Shown here: in pieces, positions 7,276 to 16,400 of the stretch
Layout: every line of letters starts with the position of its first letter
Numbering within the stretch: position 1 is the first letter of the stretch
Assembly: GCA_023664725.1 (NCBI GenBank)
Contig: JAMPFA010000011.1
Span: forward strand, 1-41,816
Length of the DNA stretch: 41,816 nucleotides
Direction: 5' to 3'
Source of the DNA: Roseburia sp.
GTDB lineage: Bacteria > Bacillota > Clostridia > Lachnospirales > Lachnospiraceae
Program-made: the position numbers and the translations under genes
Notes under the pieces: generated by a model
What the model saw: only the letters and a program-made list of their open reading frames with translations
Told to the model about the DNA's origin: nothing
Database searches by the model: none

Positions 7276-8343
7276 TTATTTCTTTGCATAATTTTCGATT
7301 ATTTCCACAATGGTCTGGATGGAGTCCATCTGTCCGCTCTTTTCCATGGCATCCCTGTAGGTATTCTTGTTGTCAGCAACCTGTCGAATGGCGGCTAAGA
7401 GTGTGTCCTTGGTCAAGTCTTCCTCTTTCAGGACGTAGGAAAATCCCTGTTTTTCAAAAGAATTTGCATTTAAGATCTGGTCTCCCCTGCTGGCAGCGGC
7501 AGATAGGGGAATCAGTATATTTGGCTTGTGCAGCGCTAAAAGCTCACAGATCGCATTGGCCCCCGCCCGGGAGATTACAATGTCCGCAAGGGCAAACATG
7601 TCCTTTAGCTGCTGGCTGATATATTCAAACTGGGCATAGCCTTCGGTGTTCATCAGAGTGTTGTCTAAATTCCCTTTTCCACAGAGGTGGATGATCTGAT
7701 AATCCTTTAAAAGTTCCGAGAGAATTAACCGCACGGTATCGTTGATAACTTTGGCGCCGGAGCTTCCGCCGATAATGAGAAGGACGGGTTTATCTGCCTT
7801 AAAATGGCAGTAAGAACGGGCGTCTTCGGGATTACCCTCTAACAGTTCCTGGCGGATCGGTGAGCCGGTCAGCACCGCTTTTTCGGAAGGAAGGTATTTT
7901 AAAGTTTCCGGGAAGTTGCAGCACACTTTTCTGGCAGCAGGAATGGATATCTTGTTGGCAAGGCCGGGGGTGATATCAGATTCGTGGATAATCACTGGTA
8001 TCCGGCGCATTTTAGCTGCAAGGACGACAGGTACAGAGACAAAGCCGCCTTTGGAGAAAACCACATTTGGTTTGATCTTTCCAAGAAGGCGGAACGCCTG
8101 ACCCAGGCCTTTTATCACTTTGAAGGGGTCGGATAAATTCTTTAAGTCAAGATACCGGCGGAGTTTGCCGGAGGAAATACCGTGGTAAGGAATGTTCTGA
8201 GCTTCGATCAGATCCTTTTCCATTCCCTGATAGGAACCGATATATTCAATTTCATAGGATAGCTCTCTTAGCACAGGGAGCAATGCAATATTTGGAGTGA
8301 CGTGTCCGGCAGTGCCGCCGCCGGTGAGGACAATTTTTTTCAT
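7276..8343 (-). CDS. murG: MurG, lipid II synthase (N-acetylglucosaminyltransferase)
   Basis: Transfers GlcNAc from UDP-GlcNAc to undecaprenyl-PP-MurNAc-pentapeptide at the inner membrane face, giving lipid II. The 355 residues match the family length. Motifs: GGGTAGHVTPNIAL (residues 8-20, G-loop 1), HESDITPGLANK (120-131), GGSSGAKVIND (192-202) and the C-terminal donor-binding segment ISRAGANAICELLALHKPNILIPL. It stands alone and divergent from its neighbours, outside any division/cell-wall cluster. Some Lachnospiraceae carry more than one murG-like gene, so this may be a second copy. A terminator follows it and a promoter lies about 40-65 bp upstream. Confidence 0.93.
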   Translation of the reverse strand: MKKIVLTGGGTAGHVTPNIALLPVLRELSYEIEYIGSYQGMEKDLIEAQNIPYHGISSGKLRRYLDLKNLSDPFKVIKGLGQAFRLLGKIKPNVVFSKGGFVSVPVVLAAKMRRIPVIIHESDITPGLANKISIPAARKVCCNFPETLKYLPSEKAVLTGSPIRQELLEGNPEDARSYCHFKADKPVLLIIGGSSGAKVINDTVRLILSELLKDYQIIHLCGKGNLDNTLMNTEGYAQFEYISQQLKDMFALADIVISRAGANAICELLALHKPNILIPLSAAASRGDQILNANSFEKQGFSYVLKEEDLTKDTLLAAIRQVADNKNTYRDAMEKSGQMDSIQTIVEIIENYAKK

Positions 8344-8379
8344 TATAACCTGCTACCTTTCTCTGTTTAAGCTTCTATC

Positions 8380-8410
8380 ATTATATTATACTCCCTGAGG
8401 GAAAAGTCAA
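8380..8410 (-). promoter_or_regulatory. murG: candidate murG promoter
   Basis: On the minus strand TTGACT (8405-8410) is followed by two overlapping TATAAT boxes (8385-8390 and 8380-8385), giving spacers of 14 or 19 bp. Both spacings are off the ideal 17, so the pairing is uncertain. Confidence 0.45.
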
Positions 8411-8644
8411 GAAATTAATAAGAGGGAAGTTGGTGTCAAAAGAAATATGAAATGGGAAAACCATAGGTTTTGACGGGGGAATTAGGGGAAACTTGCGGTG
8501 AAAAGCAGAGCCTGTCCCCTTTTCACGGTGAATTTTTTTTTCTATAATTAGTACAGCATTCATGTTGTTGGCAGCTATATTTATGTTGATGGTAACTACA
8601 TGGATGTTGACGGCAGCAGTAGAAAAGGTGAAAAGGAGGCAGTT
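8411..8644. other. intergenic region between murG and the small membrane-protein gene
   Basis: Together with the murG promoter this makes a 301-bp gap. It holds a hairpin with arms GTGAAAAG and CTTTTCAC around position 8500-8527, a T-rich run, a TATAAT at 8543-8548 with a poor -35, and three imperfect copies of an ATGTTG(A/T)(T/C)GG motif between 8562 and 8620. The three copies could be read as a 42-codon hydrophobic-then-basic peptide from ATG 8562, but I see no ribosome site for it. Confidence 0.4.
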
Positions 8645-9034
8645 ATGTTTCAAAAGGAAATTATTCCGGAAAAAATGCTTACTTACATAGGAGAAAACCA
8701 TATTATGTTGGAAATGATCGTGGTTGGCGTTTTGCTGCTTTTAATGGTATCCGTATCTCTGAAAGTTTCCCGAATGAGAAAAGATGTTCGGGGAATCTGC
8801 AAACAGGTGAGAAGATATCTGGATGTGGTCTTATCGGAAGACTCGGAGAATGGGATCCTGGAGGATGAGACAGAGGAGGAGATGCAGCCAGAAGCAGTAG
8901 ATCTGCAGCAGATCCATACATATCAGAGAAAGAAGGAGGAAGAGCCTCCAAGGCAGAACCAGAGGCCAGGGGAGGATTTGCAGAGCCAAAGAGACGCAGA
9001 ACTTTTGATGGAAGTGATCCAGGATGTGTTTTAG
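8645..9034 (+). CDS. small single-pass membrane protein, unknown function
   Basis: 129 residues that I do not recognise. About 20 N-terminal residues are followed by one membrane helix (about 23-40, MLEMIVVGVLLLLMVSVSL). A basic segment (SRMRKDVRGICKQVRRYL) follows, then a very acidic, Gln/Glu-rich tail, so the tail is most likely cytoplasmic. ATG 8645 has AGGAGG 6 nt upstream, which decides it over an earlier in-frame ATG. It ends 83 bp before pgi, which has its own promoter, so there is no clear functional tie. Confidence 0.7.
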   Translation: MFQKEIIPEKMLTYIGENHIMLEMIVVGVLLLLMVSVSLKVSRMRKDVRGICKQVRRYLDVVLSEDSENGILEDETEEEMQPEAVDLQQIHTYQRKKEEEPPRQNQRPGEDLQSQRDAELLMEVIQDVF

Positions 9035-9041
9035 TTAGTAC

Positions 9042-9070
9042 TTGAATCCTATACCAGTATTTGCTAAAAT
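9042..9070 (+). promoter_or_regulatory. pgi: sigma-A-type promoter for pgi
   Basis: TTGAAT (9042-9047), 17-bp spacer, TAAAAT (9065-9070), 48 bp before the pgi start. Confidence 0.65.
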
Positions 9071-9117
9071 AATGAGTAGTGAAAAATAAATAGAATAGTG
9101 CAAAGGAGTGTTCACAC

Positions 9118-10464
9118 ATGAGCAAGGTAGTATTTGATTATTCAAAAGCAGCTTCTTTCATCAGCGAAGAAGAAATGGGCTATATGAGCAGACTGGTGGA
9201 GGATGCAAAGAAGCAGTTAGTGGCAAAGGACGGAGCAGGGAACGATTTTCTGGGATGGATCGATCTGCCGGTGGATTATGACAAAGATGAGTTTGCCAGG
9301 ATCAAAAAGGCGGCAGAAAAAATCCAGTCAGATTCCGAAGTGCTGGTAGTGATCGGAATTGGTGGTTCTTATCTGGGAGCGAGAGCTGCCATCGAATTTT
9401 TAAGACACGGATTCTACAACAATGTTTCCAAAGAGACGAGAAAGACACCGGAGATCTACTATGCGGGAAACAGTATCAGCGGCGCTTACCTGGAAGGCCT
9501 GTTGGATGTGATCGGAGACAGAGATTTCTCCGTAAATATCATCTCCAAATCGGGAACTACCACAGAGCCGGCTATCGCCTTCCGTATCTTTAAAAAGAAA
9601 CTGGAAGAAAAATACGGCAAGGACGGGGCTGCAAAACGAATTTACGCAACTACGGATAAAGCAAAGGGAGCCCTTAAAAATCTGGCCACAGAAGAGGGAT
9701 ACGAGACATTTGTAGTGCCTGATGATGTAGGAGGGCGTTTCTCTGTACTTACAGCGGTAGGTCTGCTTCCAATCGCAGTCAGCGGCGCTGATCTGGACAA
9801 GCTGATGGAAGGTGCAGCAGAGGGAAGGAAACTGGCTTTAGAACAGAAGTTTGAGGACAATGACTCCCTACAGTATGCAGCAGTCCGCAATATTTTGCTC
9901 CGCAAGGGAAAAGCTATCGAAGTGCTCTGTAATTATGAGCCAAGTCTTCATTATGTATCTGAGTGGTGGAAGCAGTTATATGGAGAGAGCGAGGGCAAGG
10001 ATCAGAAAGGATTGTTCCCAGCATCCGTGGATCTGACTACAGATTTACATTCTATGGGACAGTTTATTCAGGATGGTGCAAGGATCATGTTTGAGACGGT
10101 ATTAAATATTGAAAATTCCAGAGGAAAGATTCTCATCGAGGAAGAGCCGGTGGATCTGGACGGATTGAATTATCTTGCTGGAAAAGATATGGACTTTGTA
10201 AACAAGAGCGCTATGAACGGAACTATTCTGGCACATACAGACGGAAACGTGCCCAATCTGATGGTGAAGATTCCGGAGCAGAACGAGTTTTATCTGGGCG
10301 AGCTGTTCTATTTCTTTGAGTTTGCGGTAGGAATCAGCGGATATCTGCTGGGTGTAAATCCATTTAACCAGCCAGGCGTGGAGAGCTATAAGAAAAACAT
10401 GTTCGCACTTTTGGGCAAACCGGGATTTGAGGCACAGCGTGAAGAATTATTAAAGAGATTATAA
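9118..10464 (+). CDS. pgi: glucose-6-phosphate isomerase
   Basis: Interconverts glucose-6-P and fructose-6-P in glycolysis and gluconeogenesis. The 448-residue length is that of the short Gram-positive form. Recognisable segments: [18 protein letters not shown], the [16 protein letters not shown] sugar-phosphate SIS motif, [20 protein letters not shown] (PGI signature) and the C-terminal [28 protein letters not shown] precedes the ATG. It is flanked by its own promoter and by a rho-independent terminator, so it appears monocistronic. No sign of damage. Confidence 0.97.
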   Translation: MSKVVFDYSKAASFISEEEMGYMSRLVEDAKKQLVAKDGAGNDFLGWIDLPVDYDKDEFARIKKAAEKIQSDSEVLVVIGIGGSYLGARAAIEFLRHGFYNNVSKETRKTPEIYYAGNSISGAYLEGLLDVIGDRDFSVNIISKSGTTTEPAIAFRIFKKKLEEKYGKDGAAKRIYATTDKAKGALKNLATEEGYETFVVPDDVGGRFSVLTAVGLLPIAVSGADLDKLMEGAAEGRKLALEQKFEDNDSLQYAAVRNILLRKGKAIEVLCNYEPSLHYVSEWWKQLYGESEGKDQKGLFPASVDLTTDLHSMGQFIQDGARIMFETVLNIENSRGKILIEEEPVDLDGLNYLAGKDMDFVNKSAMNGTILAHTDGNVPNLMVKIPEQNEFYLGELFYFFEFAVGISGYLLGVNPFNQPGVESYKKNMFALLGKPGFEAQREELLKRL

Positions 10465-10482
10465 TTTTGTAATATTTTTGAT

Positions 10483-10517
10483 ACAGAGCCGTTTTTTCAT
10501 AAACGGTTCTGTATTTT
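10483..10517 (+). terminator. pgi: pgi terminator
   Basis: A 12-bp stem (ACAGAGCCGTTT / AAACGGTTCTGT, one G-U pair) with a 6-nt loop, followed by ATTTTTATT. Confidence 0.85.
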
Positions 10518-10656
10518 TATTAGAACATTTGGTAAAAAATAGGGATTTTTCCTATAAAAACAGGAATTAAAAATCTCTATAAACCTTGAAAATACAAGGG
10601 TTTGGAGCTTGTCGGAAAGCCTTTTTAATAAAATCTTAAGAAAATCTTCCAAAAAC

Positions 10657-10685
10657 TTGACAAAGAATAAAGTCTATGCTAGTAT
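10657..10685 (+). promoter_or_regulatory. strong sigma-A-type promoter for the SleB-like hydrolase
   Basis: TTGACA (10657-10662), 17-bp spacer, TAGTAT (10680-10685). The 140 bp between the pgi terminator and this promoter hold only AT-rich imperfect inverted repeats (e.g. around 10541-10580) with no assigned role. The leader (about 100 nt) is too short for a ydaO/c-di-AMP riboswitch and shows none of its conserved boxes. Confidence 0.75.
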
Positions 10686-10690
10686 CACAT

Positions 10691-10707
10691 TGTAACAAAT
10701 TTGTAAT
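10691..10707 (+). promoter_or_regulatory. WalR-type box (TGTAAC-N5-TGTAAT)
   Basis: TGTAAC and TGTAAT separated by AAATT match the published WalR (YycF) consensus TGTWAH-N5-TGTWAH exactly; a third TGTAAT follows at 10711-10716. The box sits at the expected transcription start of the promoter at 10657-10685. WalRK governs cell-wall hydrolases in Firmicutes, which fits the downstream gene. A box placed over the start site suggests repression, though a further promoter is not excluded. Confidence 0.6.
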
Positions 10708-10790
10708 AAATGTAATAATTCTTAATAGAAATGTGAAACAAGAGATATCACGTTTTGAAAAGGAAATACAACACTTGGAGGTTCTATAAG

Positions 10791-12245
10791 ATGAAACTAA
10801 ACAAAAAAGTGATTGAGAGCATGACAGTTGTATCGACTATGGTAGTTATGTCAACATTCACCGCATTGACAGGTTCAACGGAAGAAAGCGTAACAGTAGC
10901 GCAGACAAGTATTGTTGTTTTGGAGCAGACAGGAACAGCAGGGATTATTGCTGAATTACACAAAATGGAAGCAGATGCTTTTGCCAAGGACAGCTTTGTG
11001 ACTGCAAGCATCGAGAAGGCAGAGAGAAATCTTGTTGCAGAGGGAAATGCGAAAGAGTCTGAGGAGACAGAAGAAAAGTCTACAGAAAACCTTGGTGAGA
11101 CAGCAGGAATTTCTCAGGCAGTATACAGTGCTATGGAAATGAAAGATGTCGAGGAGCAGCTGGAGAGGGCAGCAGAGGTATCAGAGGATGCAGAAGCAGT
11201 AGCTGAAGTGGCAGAGGTACAGCCGGAAGCAGAGGAAAAGGCAGAAGATCAGGAAGAGGTTTTGCCGGAAGAGAATACAGAGATTGCCGGAGAAGTGCAG
11301 CCGGAAGAAAATAAAGAAGATACAGCAGCTTCAGAGGAAGCAAAAACTGAAGAAGAAAAGCCGGAAGCAGAAAATGCAGAGTGGGCTGATCAGGTAATGG
11401 CTAACGTGGAGGAGGATATGAATATCCGTACTGCACCGGATGAGACATCAGATCTTGCCGGAAAGTTTTACCGGGGAGATGTGGCAGAAATCGTGGAAGT
11501 CGGTGACGAGTGGACAGAGATTACCTCCGGAAATGTAACTGGATTTGTAAAGAATGATTATCTGGTATATGGTGATGAGGCATTCCAGCTTGCAAACGAG
11601 GTTTGCAGCGTATATGCAACGGTGAATACAGACGGACTTCGTTTAAGAAGCGAACCCAACGAGGAGGCAGGTATTATTACCACAGCCTCAAATGGTGACC
11701 GTTTAAAAGTAGATAAAGAGGCAGAGGAAGTAGAGGGATGGGTAGCAGTAAAAACTTCTGATTCCACTGCATATGTCAGCGCAGATTACGTGGATGTAGC
11801 TTTAAACCTTGGTACAGCTTTAAATGCTGAGGAAGTAAAGCAGAAAGAGGCAGAAAAGGCAGCAGCAGAAGCAAAGAAGGCAGGAAAGAAACCTGCGATG
11901 TCAGCAAGCACAGACGAAGTGACTCTTCTTGGAGCATTGATTCAGTGTGAGGCAGGCAATGGTTCCTATGAAGGCATGCTGGCAGTAGGATCTGTTGTAA
12001 TGAACCGTGTGAGAAGTGGCGGATATCCTGGAACGATTTCAGGGGTAATCTATCAGGCAGGGCAGTTCCCACCTGCACTTAGCGGCAGTGTGGCAAATGT
12101 GGCAGCAGGCGGCGTGAGAAGCGCATGCTTACAGGCAGCTCAGGAAGCCATCAACGGTGCAGACAATACCAACGGCGCATTGCAGTTTAGAAGTGCGAGT
12201 TCTGGTTACGGTGGAACGGTTATAGGTGGAAATGTATTTTTCTAA
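10791..12245 (+). CDS. secreted SH3-domain / SleB-type cell-wall hydrolase
   Basis: 484-residue exported protein. ATG 10791 has GGAGG 9 nt upstream; an earlier in-frame ATG lacks one. Order: a signal peptide (about 1-35), a Glu/Ala-rich low-complexity stretch (about 75-200), two bacterial SH3 domains (about 205-270 and 272-340; NIRTAPDETSD and GLRLRSEPNEEAG motifs), a Lys/Ala/Glu linker, and a C-terminal SleB-like hydrolase_2 domain (LIQCEAGNGSYEGMLAVG.VVMNRV...FPPALSGSVAN). The catalytic Glu of this fold is probably the one in QCEAG. SH3 domains target it to peptidoglycan. It is single-gene, with its own promoter and terminator. Despite the SleB name, a vegetative wall-remodelling role fits better with the WalR-type box. 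Confidence 0.88.
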   Translation: MKLNKKVIESMTVVSTMVVMSTFTALTGSTEESVTVAQTSIVVLEQTGTAGIIAELHKMEADAFAKDSFVTASIEKAERNLVAEGNAKESEETEEKSTENLGETAGISQAVYSAMEMKDVEEQLERAAEVSEDAEAVAEVAEVQPEAEEKAEDQEEVLPEENTEIAGEVQPEENKEDTAASEEAKTEEEKPEAENAEWADQVMANVEEDMNIRTAPDETSDLAGKFYRGDVAEIVEVGDEWTEITSGNVTGFVKNDYLVYGDEAFQLANEVCSVYATVNTDGLRLRSEPNEEAGIITTASNGDRLKVDKEAEEVEGWVAVKTSDSTAYVSADYVDVALNLGTALNAEEVKQKEAEKAAAEAKKAGKKPAMSASTDEVTLLGALIQCEAGNGSYEGMLAVGSVVMNRVRSGGYPGTISGVIYQAGQFPPALSGSVANVAAGGVRSACLQAAQEAINGADNTNGALQFRSASSGYGGTVIGGNVFF

Positions 12246-12263
12246 ACAGAACGAAAAAGCTGA

Positions 12264-12304
12264 TCAGGGAGATTACAAGATTTTGTTGTAATCTCCCTGA
12301 TTTT
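12264..12304 (+). terminator. terminator after the SleB-like hydrolase gene
   Basis: A perfect 15-bp stem (TCAGGGAGATTACAA / TTGTAATCTCCCTGA) with a 7-nt loop and a TTTTAT tail. Confidence 0.88.
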
Positions 12305-12349
12305 ATAGTACTATGTTACTTACAGAAAATATTTTATGGAGGACAGAAA

Positions 12350-13279
12350 ATGGGACCATTTATAGTAATTATTATTTTGCTGATCATAGCATTAATTGTA
12401 GCGGCAAGCTGTATTAAAATCGTACCTCAGGCACATGCTGCAATCGTAGAATGTCTGGGAGCATACCGGGCTACCTGGGGAGTGGGTATTCATTTCCGCA
12501 GACCTTTTGTAGACCGTATTGCAAAGAAGATCAACTTAAAAGAGCAGGTAGTGGATTTCCCACCCCAGCCGGTGATCACCAAGGATAACGTAACCATGCA
12601 GATTGATACGGTAGTGTTTTTCCAGATCACAGATCCGAAGCTGTTTGCTTACGGCGTGGAGAATCCTATTATGGCTATTGAAAATCTGACAGCTACTACA
12701 CTACGTAATATTATCGGTGACCTGGAGCTGGATGAGACACTGACTTCACGTGAGACAATTAACACCAAGATGCGGGCATCCCTCGACGTGGCAACAGACC
12801 CCTGGGGTATTAAAGTAAACCGTGTGGAGCTTAAAAATATCATTCCTCCCGCAGCCATCCAGGATGCCATGGAAAAACAGATGAAGGCAGAGCGCGAGCG
12901 AAGAGAAGCGATTTTGAAAGCAGAAGGTGAGAAGAAATCTACCATTCTTGTGGCGGAGGGGAAAAAGGAATCTGCGATCCTTGACGCAGAGGCAGAGAAG
13001 CAGGCGGCAATCTTACGTGCAGAGGCCCACAAGGAAGCTACTATTCGGGAGGCAGAAGGACAGGCAGAGGCAATCCTTAAGATTCAGCAGGCAAATGCAG
13101 ACGGTCTTCGTTTCTTAAAAGAGGCAGACCCCAATGATGGCGTACTGAAATTAAAGAGTTTAGAGGCCTTTGCGAAAGCTGCAGACGGCAAAGCGACCAA
13201 GATTATCATTCCCTCGGAGATTCAGGGGATTGCGGGGTTGGCGAAAGCCGTTGTAGAAGTGGGAAAGGAAAGTAATTAA
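12350..13279 (+). CDS. SPFH/band 7 (stomatin-like) membrane protein
   Basis: 309 residues: an N-terminal membrane anchor (about 2-25), an SPFH/PHB domain (about 26-190, with the typical [24 protein letters not shown] and [19 protein letters not shown] segments), and a long Ala/Glu/Lys-rich helix (about 195-275) that should form a coiled coil for oligomerisation. Members organise membrane microdomains and interact with membrane proteases; the specific partner is unknown and no NfeD gene is adjacent. GGAGG precedes the start. argF follows after 2 bp, so the two may be co-transcribed. Confidence 0.92.
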   Translation: MGPFIVIIILLIIALIVAASCIKIVPQAHAAIVECLGAYRATWGVGIHFRRPFVDRIAKKINLKEQVVDFPPQPVITKDNVTMQIDTVVFFQITDPKLFAYGVENPIMAIENLTATTLRNIIGDLELDETLTSRETINTKMRASLDVATDPWGIKVNRVELKNIIPPAAIQDAMEKQMKAERERREAILKAEGEKKSTILVAEGKKESAILDAEAEKQAAILRAEAHKEATIREAEGQAEAILKIQQANADGLRFLKEADPNDGVLKLKSLEAFAKAADGKATKIIIPSEIQGIAGLAKAVVEVGKESN

Positions 13280-13281
13280 GT

Positions 13282-14274
13282 ATGACATTAAAGGGACGCC
13301 ATTTTTTAAAACTGATGGATTATACGCAGGAGGAGATATTATATCTTATCGATCTGGCGGAAAAATTGAAAAAGGAAAAGAAGCAGGGGATTCCCCACAC
13401 TCATCTTTTGGGGAAAAATATCGCCTTGATTTTTGAGAAGACAAGCACCAGAACCCGCTGTTCCTTTGAGGTGGCAGCTCATGATCTGGGGATGCATGTG
13501 ACTTATCTGGATCCGTCAGGCTCCCAGATTGGGAAAAAGGAGAGCATTGCGGACACGGCAAGAGTTCTTGGCAGGATGTTTGACGGTATTGAGTACCGCG
13601 GATTTGGACAGGATATTGTAGAGGAGTTGGCAAAATATGCGGGGATCCCTGTGTGGAACGGCCTGACCAACGAATTTCACCCTACCCAGATGCTGGCGGA
13701 CATGCTGACCATTCGGGAGCATTTTGGAAAATTGAAGGGGATCAAACTGGTGTACATGGGAGACGCCCGCTATAACATGGGAAATTCCCTGATGGTGACA
13801 TGTGCCAAACTTGGCATAGAGTTTGTGGCATGTACCTCAAAGAATTATTTCCCGGAACAGAAACTGGTGGATTACTGCAATAAAATTGCGGAGGAGACAG
13901 GTGCCGTCATCACTTTAAGCGAGGATGTGGAAAGCGTTAAGGGTGCGGATGTGGTTTATACGGACGTGTGGGTGTCTATGGGAGAACCCCAGGAAGCATG
14001 GGCAGAACGGATTAAAGAGCTGATGCCCTATCAGGTAAACAAAAGAGTAATGGAGCTTGCGGGGAGTGACGCCATATTCATGCACTGTCTTCCGGCATTT
14101 CATGACCTGGGAACGGCAATCGGAAGGGAAGTCCATGAGAAATTCGGACTCAGTGAGATAGAAGTTACCAATGAAGTTTTTGAAGGAAATCAGTCGGTAG
14201 TATTTGACGAGGCGGAAAATCGTATGCATACCATAAAAGCAGTTATGCTTGCCACATTAGGAGATTTAGATTGA
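13282..14274 (+). CDS. argF: ornithine carbamoyltransferase
   Basis: Catalyses carbamoyl-phosphate + ornithine to citrulline in arginine synthesis, or the reverse in the deiminase pathway. At 330 residues it is full length. Carbamoyl-phosphate site STRTRC (55-60), [12 protein letters not shown], and the ornithine-site HCLPAFHD motif are intact. No other arginine gene is nearby, so the metabolic direction cannot be read from context. The gene starts 2 bp after the SPFH gene, and its TGA overlaps the TTG start of birA. Confidence 0.96.
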   Translation: MTLKGRHFLKLMDYTQEEILYLIDLAEKLKKEKKQGIPHTHLLGKNIALIFEKTSTRTRCSFEVAAHDLGMHVTYLDPSGSQIGKKESIADTARVLGRMFDGIEYRGFGQDIVEELAKYAGIPVWNGLTNEFHPTQMLADMLTIREHFGKLKGIKLVYMGDARYNMGNSLMVTCAKLGIEFVACTSKNYFPEQKLVDYCNKIAEETGAVITLSEDVESVKGADVVYTDVWVSMGEPQEAWAERIKELMPYQVNKRVMELAGSDAIFMHCLPAFHDLGTAIGREVHEKFGLSEIEVTNEVFEGNQSVVFDEAENRMHTIKAVMLATLGDLD

Positions 14275-15248
14275 AATCAGAAATATTAGCGGCACTGCGG
14301 GGAGCTGACGATTATGTGTCAGGACAATATCTCTGTGAAAAGTTAGGGGTTTCCCGGACAGCAGTGTGGAAAGGAATCCAAAAGTTAAGGCAGGAGGGCT
14401 ACGTCATCGAGGCAGTCTCCAATAAGGGTTACCGCCTTGCGGGAGCAGAGGACGTTTTAAATGGGGATGAGTTAAAAAGCCGCAGGAAGACCCGGTGGAT
14501 TGGAGAGGAGATATATTATTTTGGTGTAGTAGATTCCACCAATATCAGGGCGAAGCAGCTGGCGGATGAGGGAAGCGGTCACGGAACGTTAGTAGTGGCA
14601 GACAGACAGGAGGCAGGCAGAGGACGCAGGGGAAAGAGCTGGACGTCACCGGCGGGAACCAGCGTCTATATGTCTATTCTGCTAAAACCGGAGATAAAGC
14701 CTCAGTCGGCGTCTATGCTTACGTTAATTGCAGGATTGTCTGTTGCAAAAGCGATCAAAGAGTATGCCGGGCTTTCCCCTCAGATTAAATGGCCCAACGA
14801 TATTGTAATCAACGGGAAAAAGGTCTGTGGCATTCTGGCGGAGCTCAGCACAGAAATCGACCAGATCCATTATGTTGTGGTGGGGATCGGCATCAATGTG
14901 AGAAACATGGAATTTCCGGAGGAGATCGCTGCCATGGCAACCTCACTTTTTCTGGAAGGTAAGGATGAGGTGAAACGGGCGGAATTGATCGAGGCAGTTT
15001 GTGAATGTTTTGAATATTACTATGATCTATTTTGCAAAAGCTATGACCTTTCCGGTCTCTGTCAGGAATATAATGAGTATCTTGTGAACCTGGGCAGACA
15101 GGTAAAGGTGTTAGACCCGCAGAAATCTTTTGAAGGGAAAGCTTTGGGCATTACTGACACAGGGGAGCTTGTGGTGGAGACTGAAGAAGGACAAAAACTT
15201 GTCTCTGCCGGGGAGGTTTCTGTCCGGGGGATTTATGGATATGTGTAA
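14271..15248 (+). CDS. birA: BirA, biotin-protein ligase and biotin repressor (TTG start)
   Basis: 325 residues. The N-terminal winged helix (about 1-60, [21 protein letters not shown]) binds biotin-operon operators. The central ligase domain has GRGRRGKSW and [17 protein letters not shown], and a small C-terminal domain follows. It attaches biotin to carboxylase carrier proteins through biotinyl-AMP. The TTG start at 14271 has AGGAG 7 nt upstream and overlaps the argF stop, indicating coupled translation. It heads the conserved birA-DUF6145-coaX-dusB string. Confidence 0.95.
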   Translation: MKSEILAALRGADDYVSGQYLCEKLGVSRTAVWKGIQKLRQEGYVIEAVSNKGYRLAGAEDVLNGDELKSRRKTRWIGEEIYYFGVVDSTNIRAKQLADEGSGHGTLVVADRQEAGRGRRGKSWTSPAGTSVYMSILLKPEIKPQSASMLTLIAGLSVAKAIKEYAGLSPQIKWPNDIVINGKKVCGILAELSTEIDQIHYVVVGIGINVRNMEFPEEIAAMATSLFLEGKDEVKRAELIEAVCECFEYYYDLFCKSYDLSGLCQEYNEYLVNLGRQVKVLDPQKSFEGKALGITDTGELVVETEEGQKLVSAGEVSVRGIYGYV

Positions 15249-15260
15249 GGACAGGTGAAG

Positions 15261-15590
15261 ATGGAAGAGCAGGAAATCGTGCTGTGCGCATCCAGTGCAT
15301 ACGATAGGAAATTTTATATGAACCCCATATTTCAGGGGATTCCTCAGAGTGTGAAAGATGAATTAAAGATTATGTGCGTCCTCTTTACGGAAGATGTGGG
15401 AGGAATCCTGGAGGTTTTTTATAACGAGAGCGGAGAGCTGGAGTTTCGCACATCGGCGGATGAGGGGGATTACCTCTACGATGAGATCGGGAGCATTTTG
15501 AAAGTAAAAGAGTTGCAGCGAAACAAAAGAGAGCTGTTGGAATCCTTAGAAATGTTTTATCGGGTGATCTTATACGGGGAATTTGAGTGA
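15261..15590 (+). CDS. DUF6145 family protein
   Basis: 109-residue conserved Lachnospiraceae protein of unknown function (family DUF6145), soluble and acidic. Conserved-looking segments are GIPQSVKDELKIMCVLFTEDVGGI and DEIGSILKVKELQ. The ATG at 15261 is preferred to a GTG at 15255 because AAGGACAGG then lies at a normal distance. It sits between birA and coaX in a tight operon; no role can be inferred beyond that. Confidence 0.8.
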   Translation: MEEQEIVLCASSAYDRKFYMNPIFQGIPQSVKDELKIMCVLFTEDVGGILEVFYNESGELEFRTSADEGDYLYDEIGSILKVKELQRNKRELLESLEMFYRVILYGEFE

Positions 15591-15620
15591 TTATTACGAA
15601 TAATAGGAGGAACAGGCGGC

Positions 15621-16388
15621 ATGCTCTTGACGATAGATGTGGGAAACACAAATTTTACATTTGGTATTTTTGATGGAAAAATTCTTCTGACGACATTTCG
15701 CATGACCACAAAACAGCTTCGGACGTCAGATGAATATGGCATCAGTATTATTGACATGCTGGAGAGAAACCAGATTCTAAAGACAGATGTTCAGGGGGTG
15801 ATCATTTCCTCCGTGGTGCCAAATGTGATGCATTCCCTGACCAGTGCGGTGATCAAGTATCTGAATATTACTCCGATGATTGTGGGGCCGGGAATCAAAA
15901 CCGGAATTCGGGTGATGACGGAAAACCCAAAGCAGATCGGTGCGGACCGCATCGTGGATGCGGTGGCGGCCTATGATCTCTACGGAGGTCCGGCTTTGGT
16001 GCTTGATTTCGGAACGGCAACCACCTACGATCTGGTGGATGGCAAAGGCGCTTTTGTGGCAGGGGTTACAGCTCCCGGGATCCGTACCAGTGCCCAGGCT
16101 CTTTGGAGCGAGGCGGCAAAGCTGCCGGAGATAGAGATAAAGAAACCTTCGTCTATCCTTGCCCAGGAGACCATCAGCAGTATGCAGGCGGGGCTTGTGT
16201 ATGGACAGATCGGGCAGACGGAGTATATTGTAAGTCATATGATCAAGGAGTCTGGTTATGGGGATGTAAAGGTTGTTGCCACCGGAGGATTGGGCAGGAT
16301 CATTGCCAACGAGACAGACTGCATCGATATCTATGATCCCATACTTACCCTGTCAGGACTGCGGTTGATCTATGAAAAACAGAGATAG
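15621..16388 (+). CDS. coaX: type III pantothenate kinase
   Basis: First step of coenzyme A synthesis: phosphorylation of pantothenate, in the CoaX (ASKHA-fold) form. 255 residues with the family motifs [14 protein letters not shown] (residues 6-19), [20 protein letters not shown] and [18 protein letters not shown] precedes the ATG by 9-10 nt. The dusB gene follows after 12 bp. It probably belongs to the housekeeping operon running from argF or birA to lysS. Confidence 0.96.
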   Translation: MLLTIDVGNTNFTFGIFDGKILLTTFRMTTKQLRTSDEYGISIIDMLERNQILKTDVQGVIISSVVPNVMHSLTSAVIKYLNITPMIVGPGIKTGIRVMTENPKQIGADRIVDAVAAYDLYGGPALVLDFGTATTYDLVDGKGAFVAGVTAPGIRTSAQALWSEAAKLPEIEIKKPSSILAQETISSMQAGLVYGQIGQTEYIVSHMIKESGYGDVKVVATGGLGRIIANETDCIDIYDPILTLSGLRLIYEKQR

Positions 16389-16400
16389 CGGGGAAAGAAA

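Noticed and set aside
8381-8701. Minus-strand open frame of 106 codons
   Set aside because: It overlaps the murG promoter and the repeated motif region, shows low-complexity Asn/Ile runs from the repeats, and has no ribosome site.
10686-10790. Riboswitch (c-di-AMP/ydaO type) in the hydrolase leader
   Set aside because: The leader is only about 100 nt, very AT-rich, and lacks the conserved GC-rich boxes; the TGTAA repeats fit a WalR site instead.
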